Part shown: positions 1-6,191 of the stretch, piece after piece
Position numbering within the stretch: the stretch's first letter is position 1
Layout of the letters: each line of letters opens with the position of its first letter
Source of the DNA: Geobacter sp. UBA6151
GTDB taxonomy: Bacteria; Desulfobacterota; Desulfuromonadia; Geobacterales; Pseudopelobacteraceae
DNA: 42,711 nt
Reading direction: 5' to 3'
NCBI GenBank assembly: GCA_002423105.1
Contig: DIUT01000058.1
Coordinates: 1 to 42,711 of the forward strand
Program-made: the position numbers and the translations under genes
The notes under the pieces: model-generated
What the model saw: only the letters and a program-made list of their open reading frames with translations
The model's database searches: none
Told to the model about the DNA's origin: nothing

Positions 1-118
1 CCCAAAAATTACGAACTCATGACTGTTCCAAGGAAGAAAATGAAGGAGATCTCACACCGGAACAGATATCGTGCTAATTAATGCTTAAACTAGCGCCATT
101 CGGGACAGTGTATTCAAT

Positions 119-415
119 TCACCCCCGCAACGCCCTCATAACCGCCTCCGGTTCCCGGTCGATCACCTGAAGCAAAATCCGCGCAGGTCCTTCGGGATGA
201 CGAACACCTTGCTCCCAGTTACGAACTGTCCTGGAACTCAGTCCGAAGAGAGCGGCAAACCGGTCCTGGGACAATCCCAGCTTCTCCCGCAGGCGGGTGA
301 TATCGACATCCGCAACCTTTACCTGATGGGATGTGCCGCGCGAACTGTCACCATCCGCATACGCCAGCGCATCATCCAGTCCTGACATGATTTTTTCAAA
401 AGCTATTCGTGCCAT
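119..415 (-). CDS. Orphan HTH antitoxin-like regulator (NadS/HigA type)
   Basis: A 98-aa protein with a C-terminal XRE-type helix-turn-helix (LREKLGLSQDRFAALFGLS, then SRTVRNWEQG), the layout of NadS/HigA-type antitoxins that repress their own operon. The ATG at 415 was chosen because GGGGAG lies 7-8 nt upstream; a longer reading would need a TTG. In this family a RelE/HigB-like toxin gene is normally adjacent, usually upstream. Here the upstream side is the 134-bp repeat followed by an unrelated DUF3800 gene, and only 118 bases are visible downstream, so no partner toxin is seen. A GTATAC-centred imperfect dyad in the repeat, about 30 bp upstream, is a possible self-operator (inference). It may be the surviving half of a toxin-antitoxin pair or a solitary repressor. 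Confidence 0.75.
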   Translation of the reverse strand: MARIAFEKIMSGLDDALAYADGDSSRGTSHQVKVADVDITRLREKLGLSQDRFAALFGLSSRTVRNWEQGVRHPEGPARILLQVIDREPEAVMRALRG

Positions 416-429
416 GTTCTTACTCCCCA

Positions 430-564
430 AAATACATGGATGGTGTATACCACATACTACGGAAAAATCAGCAACGGCTCCCGATTTTATACGGATGAAA
501 TCTAAACCAGTTTTCAGGTAATAGGGGCACTTTCCGAATTAGCTATCAAACTCCCATTCCCTGT
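430..564. repeat. 134-bp direct repeat, copy 1
   Basis: Matches 1579-1712 in the same orientation with one substitution (base 537) and one single-base indel near the end. It lies immediately upstream of the antitoxin gene and includes that gene's probable promoter/operator region. The two copies enclose a DUF3800 gene and a truncated gene. Confidence 0.95.
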
Positions 565-661
565 TACATATTATCAAAGTAATTATTGACCACTTTCTAT
601 AGAATGATATACAGTTAGTTCAGAAGTTCGGCTGGTCACTGCGTAGCGGGGGCTGGCCTTT

Positions 662-1396
662 TTATTTGGGCAATACCACCAAGCCGTAACCCTCTATCTT
701 ACCCCTCAGGCTTCTTCGAAACTTGCTCTCCACGATCCGGTAGTCTTCCTTGACAGTCTTTCCCAAGATTGTTCTGCCAATCGGTGTGACGACCAGATCA
801 GCCAATTGCAGCCCCGCAAGGTTGCTCTTTTTGTCCCGAAGGTTCAAACCGAGAATCCGCCCCTCAATCTGCTTTGCCTGTAAGTAGCGGGTTCCCTGGA
901 TCTTCAGGTTCAGCCAAGCCAACTCCAATTCATGATCAAGTGTCGGATCACGACGCTCGGCAACAATTAACCCACCACCCTCCACGTTTCCAACCTCCAT
1001 ACAGAACCGTTCCACAAGGACATCCAGGCTGAGCAGATACGGGTCAAGGGCTGCCACACCATATCGGGACAAATGGTGATCCTTGCGAATGGCACAAGCA
1101 ACAACGGTATAGTCCAACTCATCCATCAAATTATTGAGCCTATCGTAAAACTCCTGACGAAATTCATTGTCTTTCAGCTTTTCAAAACCGTTACGATTTC
1201 TGGTTATATCAGCAGTGTGCAGAATCAGGTCTTCGTTACCAAACAGTTCTCGCTTGAATCCAGCCAGCTTGTGCGTCATCTCTCCTTCTGCATAATCTTT
1301 CTCCACGATGATACCGCCAAGCACAAACAACGGGTACTGACGGTCAATCAGACGCAGATTGTGATCACCTGACTCGTCGAGAAACATTATCTTCAT
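662..1396 (-). CDS. DUF3800 family protein
   Basis: A 244-aa protein opening with MKIMFLDESGDH, the N-terminal DESG signature of DUF3800, a family with a predicted RNase H-like fold. It also has the downstream acidic/His positions (LHTADITR near residue 60) and the C-terminal LAGLQLADLV segment typical of the family. Its biochemical role is not established; such genes are frequent in phages and defence islands. A GGGGTAA sequence 8-9 nt upstream of the ATG serves as ribosome site and contains the stop codon of the truncated upstream gene, so the two would be co-translated. Both lie between the copies of a 134-bp direct repeat. The reading frame is intact and of normal length. Confidence 0.85.
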   Translation of the reverse strand: MKIMFLDESGDHNLRLIDRQYPLFVLGGIIVEKDYAEGEMTHKLAGFKRELFGNEDLILHTADITRNRNGFEKLKDNEFRQEFYDRLNNLMDELDYTVVACAIRKDHHLSRYGVAALDPYLLSLDVLVERFCMEVGNVEGGGLIVAERRDPTLDHELELAWLNLKIQGTRYLQAKQIEGRILGLNLRDKKSNLAGLQLADLVVTPIGRTILGKTVKEDYRIVESKFRRSLRGKIEGYGLVVLPK

Positions 1397-1403
1397 AACT
1401 GCA

Positions 1404-1556
1404 TTACCCCTGCCTATCTCGCAGAATTAAGTCCACACAAGCGCCACGGTCATAGCGCACCGAGGCGGCCAACGCAGGATTGAAAAAATCCCTGATAATA
1501 TCGTTCGTTGAAGTATCAAGAACCGGGGGGAAAGGTAGTGTTGTGAGAGATTTCAT
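1404..1556 (-). pseudogene. Truncated helicase/phospholipase-D-type protein, N-terminal remnant
   Basis: The 50-aa frame starts MKSLTTLPFPPVLDTSTND and continues to SVRYDRG, which resembles the N-terminus of large helicase proteins with a phospholipase-D-like domain. In those proteins YDRG is followed by a VGFFSSGWL-like stretch. Here it runs into an unrelated tail (ACVDLILRDRQG) and stops, so nearly the whole protein has been deleted. The junction sits just 7 nt before the DUF3800 start, which suggests a deletion joined the two. The same frame also extends upstream into the 134-bp repeat without a convincing ribosome site. The family assignment comes from recognition of a short segment and should be confirmed by search. 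Confidence 0.5.
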
Positions 1557-1578
1557 CAGCGCTCGTTCAGAGATATTG

Positions 1579-1712
1579 AAATACATGGATGGTGTATACC
1601 ACATACTACGGAAAAATCAGCAACGGCTCCCGATTTTATACGGATGAAATCTAAACCAGTTTTCAGGTAATAGGGGCACTTTCCGTATTAGCTATCAAAC
1701 CCCATTCCCTGT
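1579..1712. repeat. 134-bp direct repeat, copy 2
   Basis: The second copy of the repeat at 430-564, displaced by 1149 bp and in the same orientation. Recombination between the copies would remove the DUF3800 gene and the truncated gene and leave a single promoter-like segment in front of the antitoxin. Confidence 0.95.
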
Positions 1713-1745
1713 ATGGTGACAAGGCAGATCAAACGATTTTGAAAT

Positions 1746-1781
1746 AAATAGCCCCCTACTTTTCCGAGTTGGGGGCTATTT
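1746..1781 (-). terminator. Bidirectional stem-loop, probable original selC terminator
   Basis: An 11-bp perfect stem (AAATAGCCCCC / GGGGGCTATTT) with a 14-nt loop and T-rich flanks on both sides. Read on the minus strand it lies about 35 bp beyond the outer att copy. That is where the terminator of the tRNA-Sec transcript would have been before the element inserted. Confidence 0.8.
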
Positions 1782-1816
1782 CATAGGATCAACGCCGAGG
1801 GCGGCCACTGGGGATA

Positions 1817-1842
1817 ATTGGCGGAAGCACATGGGAATCGAA
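1817..1842. repeat. att core repeat, distal end (no tRNA)
   Basis: A 26-bp perfect copy of 13372-13397, that is, of the last ~24 nt of tRNA-Sec plus 2 bp. It diverges immediately on either side. This is the att site at the integrase-distal end of the element. Confidence 0.95.
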
Positions 1843-1894
1843 TTTTAGCTTTTAACCACTGTTAATCCTACATCTACAGAAACAAATTCGCACT

Positions 1895-1914
1895 GTTACC
1901 CCAAAAGTTACCCC
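1895..1914. other. Candidate integrase arm-type sites (2 x GTTACCCC)
   Basis: Two GTTACCCC octamers (1895-1902 and 1907-1914) spaced 12 bp, in the same orientation as the cluster at 13196-13270 near the other end of the element. Tandem, roughly helically phased octamers 50-100 bp inside each att core are the usual arrangement of tyrosine-integrase arm sites. Confidence 0.65.
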
Positions 1915-1932
1915 GATTATTACGGCTGAATT

Positions 1933-2514
1933 TCAGAGTTCGTTGATGCCTTCTTCGATAGTAGATGCCAGCTTAAAAGGCGGGCTATAATGTGTTGGGG
2001 GGTCATCACCAGTGCAAACTGTTTTGGATGCTTGATGACGAATCAGTAAGTCCTTGAATTTACCTAAAATATCCCAACCAAGATTTATAACAGCTTCATA
2101 GACTGCGATGCATTCTGTAGGCTTTGTCCCTATATAAGCCATTTCAAGAGAACGGGCGTGCATTGAAAGCTGCTTAAATTCTTGCTTTTTTGCAAAGAAC
2201 TCGACAGAAGAAACACCGCTATCGGCCATGCCTTGCTGAATACCATCAAGCTCAACAATGTCGTTTTTGATTTCAATCCACAGAATTTTATAACAGTCAA
2301 TTGTCACACGGACCAAATGGTTATGTGCTCTCTTGAGATTTTCACTCCTGTTTTCGGCGCTCTCAGACGCATCCGACCACCTTACATAATGAGTAAATAT
2401 GTTCTCAATCTCAACGAGTATCTGCCTGGGTTTGTCTCCAAGATAACCGACAACATCAGAATAAATTGGTAGGTGCGTTTCTTTATAGAAACGGATAAAT
2501 TCATCGATAGACAA
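1933..2514 (-). CDS. Unknown helical protein, element cargo
   Basis: A 193-aa protein that I do not recognise. It is predicted mostly alpha-helical, with a central stretch containing AHNHLVRVTIDCYKILWIEI and a low-complexity C-terminus. No signal peptide, membrane segment or catalytic motif is evident. Start: TTG at 2514, preceded by CTGGAG with 7-nt spacing; no in-frame ATG is nearby. It lies 31 bp downstream of the 70-aa gene and is the last gene before the distal att site. The pair is more AT-rich than the rest of the element and has its own promoter. In satellites the slot next to the att end often carries anti-phage or immunity cargo, which makes this a candidate, but nothing in the sequence demonstrates such a function. 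Confidence 0.65.
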   Translation of the reverse strand: MSIDEFIRFYKETHLPIYSDVVGYLGDKPRQILVEIENIFTHYVRWSDASESAENRSENLKRAHNHLVRVTIDCYKILWIEIKNDIVELDGIQQGMADSGVSSVEFFAKKQEFKQLSMHARSLEMAYIGTKPTECIAVYEAVINLGWDILGKFKDLLIRHQASKTVCTGDDPPTHYSPPFKLASTIEEGINEL

Positions 2515-2545
2515 GGTAGGACTCCAGAGGGAGGGCTGAGGATGT

Positions 2546-2758
2546 TTACAGCTGGGCTATATGAGCATCAATATCTAAACTATAGTCCTTAAACGCAAAG
2601 ATACCGCCTCTCTTAGTCACTATTTCAGCACCATATTCACGGCCTCCATAGTTTTCGACAGTTGGACGCGCAGCAACCACAGCATTCCAGATTTCTGTTG
2701 ACGTATTGAATTCTGTTACCTTGTACCCGGTAATATCTTCAAAAATTCTCCCCGCCAT
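2546..2758 (-). CDS. Small unknown protein, first gene of AT-rich cargo pair
   Basis: A 70-aa protein starting MAGRIFEDITGYKV, with the motif ENYGGREYGAEI in the middle and an acidic end. No family recognised. The ATG at 2758 was chosen because GGAGG precedes it by 5 nt; the same frame continues 93 codons upstream through very AT-rich, biased sequence (FFFNSELFFA), which looks non-coding. A promoter-like sequence sits about 230 bp upstream. It is followed after 31 bp by the 193-aa gene, so the two probably form one transcript. Confidence 0.6.
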   Translation of the reverse strand: MAGRIFEDITGYKVTEFNTSTEIWNAVVAARPTVENYGGREYGAEIVTKRGGIFAFKDYSLDIDAHIAQL

Positions 2759-3008
2759 AACTTCCTCCATTTTTGTTTGCTGCCACTGATGGGAGACTTG
2801 CCTACATTTTGCAATGCTTGAACGGAAGTCTATAGCAAAAAAAAGTTCCGAGTTAAAGAAAAAATTGAAACCTTTGAATCTGTATTTTTGTCGCAGCAGC
2901 CCATTAATCGGAGTGTATTTATAAATATTCAATAAAAACAGACTATTTAAACTAAAACAAGAGAATGCCATCTTTGTATACATAAATACTATAGCGCCAT
3001 ACAATATA
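2759..3008. other. AT-rich leader of the cargo pair
   Basis: About 250 bp of strongly AT-rich sequence with A- and T-runs (for example aaaaaaaa at 2838-2845) between the coupled three-gene block and the cargo pair. I see no gene in it. It holds the promoter-like elements listed separately and a long untranslated leader. Confidence 0.5.
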
Positions 3009-3017
3009 TTAATGCAA
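2988..3017 (-). promoter_or_regulatory. Candidate sigma-70 promoter for the cargo pair
   Basis: On the minus strand, TTGCAT (-35) is separated by 18 bp from TATAGT (-10). A second overlapping possibility is TTGTAT with TATACA slightly downstream. It overlaps the 3' end of the 71-aa gene, so the cargo pair could be expressed independently of the rest of the element. Confidence 0.45.
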
Positions 3018-3224
3018 GTCCGGCTGGTATTGAGCAAAGGAGCCTATGCTGCCCAGCATGTCCGCTATGGCGTCCGTCTTCCGTCTGCCCTCTTCTGCCA
3101 GCACTGCAAGCGGGTAAAGGTCCGCAACTCCGACGTTATTCTCCAGAAGGTGCGCAAGCACAGTGAAAGTTGCATTGCATGCGTCCAGTTCCCGCAAGAT
3201 CGTTGCTGTCTGTTGTTGCGTCAT
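3009..3224 (-). CDS. Small unknown protein (71 aa)
   Basis: MTQQQTATILRELDACNATF onward is predicted as two or three helices, with no recognised family. Its ATG overlaps the stop of the preceding HTH gene by 4 nt (ATGA), and CAGGAGG lies 8 nt upstream, so it is translationally coupled. It is the third gene of a coupled set (4206 to 3009) that is conserved as a unit here but unassigned. Confidence 0.65.
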   Translation of the reverse strand: MTQQQTATILRELDACNATFTVLAHLLENNVGVADLYPLAVLAEEGRRKTDAIADMLGSIGSFAQYQPDLH

Positions 3225-3559
3225 GGTGTCAACCTCCTGGTGGTCTTTGATTTGCGACGGCCATAGACGCCGCCTGTCTGTAATTCTTCCAGTGCCTTCT
3301 TTGTTGCTGCAGGAATGAACTTGTTCGGCTTGCCGGGAATGTACGGAATCTTTCCTTCAGACACTAAACGCTGTACGTGCGTCCTTCCCCATCCGGTGTA
3401 TTCCATAACATGAGCGGTATCCCATAGGCCGGTTTCATCGGTCAGGAACTCCCTGATCCGGGCCGTACCATCTTCCGGATGTTTTTCCAGGTACAATGTC
3501 AGCAGCCCCACCAGTTGGCAGAAATCGCTTTGGCGCGGTTCCATCTTCTCGATCATCAT
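3221..3559 (-). CDS. Excisionase/MerR-like helix-turn-helix protein
   Basis: A 112-aa protein. Residues ~50-100 form a compact winged-HTH of the excisionase/MerR-N type: WDTAHVMEYTGWGRTHVQR as the helix-turn-helix, then EGKIPYIPGKPNKFIPAA, a wing typical of DNA-binding excisionase-like proteins. The C-terminus is basic (GRRKSKTTRR). The ATG at 3559 overlaps the upstream stop (ATGA) and is preceded by AAAGGAGG. It may act as a recombination directionality factor or as a transcription regulator of the element; position does not settle which, because it is far from the integrase. Confidence 0.7.
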   Translation of the reverse strand: MMIEKMEPRQSDFCQLVGLLTLYLEKHPEDGTARIREFLTDETGLWDTAHVMEYTGWGRTHVQRLVSEGKIPYIPGKPNKFIPAATKKALEELQTGGVYGRRKSKTTRRLTP

Positions 3560-4206
3560 ACGGCCATCCTCCTTTCGATGTTGTACGCGCAAAGGTCCAT
3601 ATGAGTCAGGCGGTATTTACGCCTCTTCTTGAGATAACGCACCACCGCTGTCTTGCCAGTCCGAGCAATGGTTGTCATGATCTTGCTTTCGGCGGTCTGG
3701 CCTTCAATGAATGCCCGGAACTCTTCCAGCTCTTGCAACGGTGATTTGCTGGTGGTGGCCCTGATCGCACCCAGGGCCGCAACGGTGAACTCGGAGACAA
3801 TCTCCTGGAACTCATAATCAGCGGATGTGCAGGCAATGCCGTTGCTAGTCGCCAGAGAGCACACGATACGCCGACGTAACTCAATCATTGCTTTAGCCCT
3901 CAATATCTGTTCCTCAGTCAGCCCAAGACGTACCGCGCCGATCTGAGACCGCAACACACTCTCGGCAGCGGGGATACACATACCGGCGCCGTTGCCATTT
4001 TCCCGGCTGTGCTTCTTCGGTTTCCGGATCGTTTGCAGCGGCAATACCTGTGATGCAGGTATGGTCAACAGCGGCCTGCTGTTCTTTGTGGCTGTTCGCA
4101 TACCACGGATGATGTAGTTGTCTCCCTGCTGCTCAACGATCTCTCCGCGTAATGCCCTACAATCCTCTGTCCTCCGGTAATAGATAATCTCCCCTGCCTG
4201 AAACAT
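3556..4206 (-). CDS. Unknown protein, first gene of coupled three-gene set
   Basis: A 216-aa protein, family not recognised. The N-terminal ~60 residues look like a small beta-rich domain (MFQAGEIIYYRRTEDCRALR, then GDNYIIRG), followed by a linker and a helical half rich in Arg/Lys near the end (KTAVVRYLKKRRKYRLTH). The basic tail suggests nucleic-acid contact, which is inference. The ATG is preceded by GGGGGG. It is the first gene after the 0.55-kb control region (4207-4763), and its stop overlaps the next gene's start by 4 nt. Confidence 0.65.
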   Translation of the reverse strand: MFQAGEIIYYRRTEDCRALRGEIVEQQGDNYIIRGMRTATKNSRPLLTIPASQVLPLQTIRKPKKHSRENGNGAGMCIPAAESVLRSQIGAVRLGLTEEQILRAKAMIELRRRIVCSLATSNGIACTSADYEFQEIVSEFTVAALGAIRATTSKSPLQELEEFRAFIEGQTAESKIMTTIARTGKTAVVRYLKKRRKYRLTHMDLCAYNIERRMAV

Positions 4207-4227
4207 ATCGCCCCCCGTCAGAAGCTT

Positions 4228-4436
4228 GTTGTTTGTCCATCTGAGTCGATTAATTACCAGTGCATTTTCACGCCGTCAACAAAAAATATTTAATAATATC
4301 ATGTAGCTGTAGCGTATATCAAACATCTGGACAAACGCCAGAGGGTGTAAGACTCTCTAGCGAACTGTTCATAATAGTTCATAATCAACCACTTATGAAA
4401 ACAGGCGGACAACTGGACAACGGATGGACAAACAAC
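4228..4436. promoter_or_regulatory. Control region with 14-bp inverted repeat and GGACAA repeats
   Basis: This stretch lies upstream of the minus-strand gene ending at 4206. GTTGTTTGTCCATC (4228-4241) reappears inverted as GATGGACAAACAAC (4423-4436), 181 bp away. Three further GGACAA copies occur between them (near 4333, 4407 and 4415). The paired sites on either side of a promoter region suggest binding sites for an element-encoded repressor or activator, or a second replication/packaging site. No binding protein can be assigned from sequence. Confidence 0.45.
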
Positions 4437-4526
4437 ATGATTTTTTAGGTGGTGGCTTGTAAATGCAGTGTTGGTGCGGGTTGCAAAGAGTTTGCCCGGT
4501 GTAACTGGTGATGATATGGTATAGAC

Positions 4527-4598
4527 ACAAAGCGTCATTGACGCACATTTTTTGGAGTGTTGTTGCTCGCTACCCCTGGCCCTGGTGCCGGGGGTTTT
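4527..4598 (+). ncRNA. Candidate small RNA on the opposite strand
   Basis: TTGCCC (4492-4497), 17 bp, TATGGT (4515-4520) makes a plausible promoter on the plus strand. About 45 bp past the predicted start comes a GC-rich hairpin with T-run at 4572-4598 (CCCC-t-GGC / GCC-g-GGGG then TTTT), a rho-independent terminator. A GCGTC-ATT-GACGC mini-hairpin lies at 4532-4544. No protein fits in between. The ~70-nt transcript is hypothetical. Confidence 0.25.
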
Positions 4599-4655
4599 GC
4601 GTCTCTGTGGCCGCGTTTTTGATTGCCGGCGAATGTCGGACATAGACCAGAACAC

Positions 4656-4702
4656 AAAAGCCCCGCTGGCAACAAAGGAGGGAGTTGCAGCGGGGCTTTT
4701 AT
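4656..4702 (-). terminator. Strong bidirectional terminator
   Basis: A 12-bp perfect stem (AAAAGCCCCGCT / AGCGGGGCTTTT) is extended by GCAAC/GTTGC, with A- and T-runs on either side. It closes the tail-module operon (minus strand) 62 bp after the basic-protein gene and can also stop plus-strand transcripts. Confidence 0.85.
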
Positions 4703-4763
4703 TTCCCGCCACCGGCAAGCGCTCCGGCGCGGGTCTGTCCGGGGCCTACCCCGGCTATGGTCG

Positions 4764-5672
4764 TTATCTGCCCAACCAAGAGACTGACATACCTGTCTCC
4801 GGTGGCTTCGGCTTTGCCGACTCCTTTTGTGCATCAAGGGCTTGTTGCAAACGGTGCTGCTGAACCTCTGCAACGGACATTCGTGACTGTTTCAGGCCAG
4901 GACCGGCAACAGGTGCCTGTGCAGAAGCAAGCGTGGTGTCTCGCTCATGCTGCCGTAACTGCGCTATTTCGGTCAGGGTGGTCATCCGCCCGAAAGTAAT
5001 TTTAGGCATTGGCGTGACAATGGGTGGCTGTCCGTTTTTTGTCAGATACGCATTGATTGCGGCTTTTGTTCCATCGGTGAGTTTGGCCGGGTTGTTCCTG
5101 GCCGCTGCGATAAGCGTTTCGAGTTTTTTTGATTTTTGCATGACGGGTTGCGCCCCTTTCTGGTCTGGTGTAGTGGTTTCGGCTATAGTTTCAAGTTTTA
5201 CGGGCTTTTTTCGTTTCAGCGACAGATACTTTTGCCACTCTGCCGGGGTGAAATACGGAGTTTTTGCCCACCCCGTCACCCGGCTCAATCTCAGTCTGCC
5301 GTCTGGGTAAACAGTGCGGAGTATTGTACCAACCTGCACTGATCTGGGAGCCGGTGCCGGGGCTTTCGGCTTTTTGCGCTGAAGTGCCGCTATTTTGGCA
5401 AAGTATTTTCCAGCCACATCATCTTTGGCCTTGCCGGACTGTTCAGCCGGCTTCTGCCGCTGCTCCTTCTCCTGCTCTTCCCGGCGCCGATCTGCTGCAC
5501 TGGTGTCCACGGTCGGCAACGGCCTGTCGTCCACCTCTCCGGGCAGGGATTTCCTGATTCGCCGCGCCGTCCCTCTTGCAATCATAGAAATTGCTTCTGG
5601 TTTCGGTGTGCCTATCTCTATCAATGCCCGTATCTGCTGGTTTGCTCTCTGCTTTGCTTTTGCTGTAAGCAT
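4764..5672 (-). CDS. Basic low-complexity protein of the tail module, unknown
   Basis: A 302-aa protein, strongly basic and rich in Ala, Lys, Gln and Pro. Two more conserved-looking segments stand out: an N-terminal helical part (QIRALIEIGTPKPEAISMIA) and a central ~50-residue part (SVQVGTILRTVYPDGRLRLS, then WAKTPYFTPAEWQKYLSL). A short KSKKLETLIAAARNNPAKLTD part follows. No family recognised. Start ATG preceded by GGGGAGG at 7 nt. It is the last gene of the operon before a strong terminator, 13 bp after the tail-tube-like gene. It could be a tail-associated or nucleic-acid-binding protein (inference). Confidence 0.65.
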   Translation of the reverse strand: MLTAKAKQRANQQIRALIEIGTPKPEAISMIARGTARRIRKSLPGEVDDRPLPTVDTSAADRRREEQEKEQRQKPAEQSGKAKDDVAGKYFAKIAALQRKKPKAPAPAPRSVQVGTILRTVYPDGRLRLSRVTGWAKTPYFTPAEWQKYLSLKRKKPVKLETIAETTTPDQKGAQPVMQKSKKLETLIAAARNNPAKLTDGTKAAINAYLTKNGQPPIVTPMPKITFGRMTTLTEIAQLRQHERDTTLASAQAPVAGPGLKQSRMSVAEVQQHRLQQALDAQKESAKPKPPETGMSVSWLGR

Positions 5673-5685
5673 TGTGTGACCTCCC

Positions 5686-6180
5686 CTATTTAAATCCTCG
5701 TTTCAGCACCGCGCCCACCTCAGACATAATCATCCTGTGTTGGCGTTCGGGGTCGAAAGGCGGGTTATTCTCCCCAAAGCACCCGTGGTCCATCCGCTGC
5801 GCCACCAGGCCGAAATGTTCTGATGCTATTTTGTGGGCGGCGAATTCCAGTTTCCAATAAATGAATTTGCAGCCCAGCATCTGGATATTGTTGCCCCGCA
5901 TTTTATCAATCAGCTCAAGCGTGATTGGCGCGGCGGTGATCCACCCCTCGTCATCATCCGGCAGCCCCACAGCCAACAGTGAATTACGCGCAATCACCAT
6001 TTTTTTACCAGTGATTCGGTATTCCACCTCGCCGGAAACAATCTCCTGCGCTACGGTATCGCCGATACCCATAATGCGCTGCTGTTCGATGTTGGCCTCA
6101 ATTACGATATCCTGGATCAATCCCACTGCCTGCATGTTCAGCTTAACCAATGCGATATTGGCTGTGATTGTTTCGTTCAT
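5686..6180 (-). CDS. Phage tail-tube-like protein
   Basis: A 164-aa protein. The N-terminal half (VGLIQDIVIEANIEQQRIMG, then IGDTVAQEIVSGEVEYRITG) follows the pattern of tail-tube proteins: a beta-strand, an IGD turn, the E-I-V-x-G-x-V-x-Y strand, then the next strand. The C-terminal part (ITLELIDKMRGN, LGCKFIYWKLEF) resembles the strand pair in which a small core residue and an aromatic-rich strand close the barrel. No database match was available, so this is a pattern-level assignment. Start ATG with GAGGA 7 nt upstream. It directly follows the tape-measure-like gene (11 bp), a natural neighbour for a tube protein. The alternative is an unrelated beta-barrel structural protein. Confidence 0.5.
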   Translation of the reverse strand: MNETITANIALVKLNMQAVGLIQDIVIEANIEQQRIMGIGDTVAQEIVSGEVEYRITGKKMVIARNSLLAVGLPDDDEGWITAAPITLELIDKMRGNNIQMLGCKFIYWKLEFAAHKIASEHFGLVAQRMDHGCFGENNPPFDPERQHRMIMSEVGAVLKRGFK

Positions 6181-6191
6181 GAAAAAGTCCT

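Noticed and set aside
2759..3037. N-terminal extension of the 70-aa cargo gene (93 codons more)
   Set aside because: Very AT-rich, Phe/Leu-run translation, no ribosome site, and a good GGAGG-ATG start at 2758.
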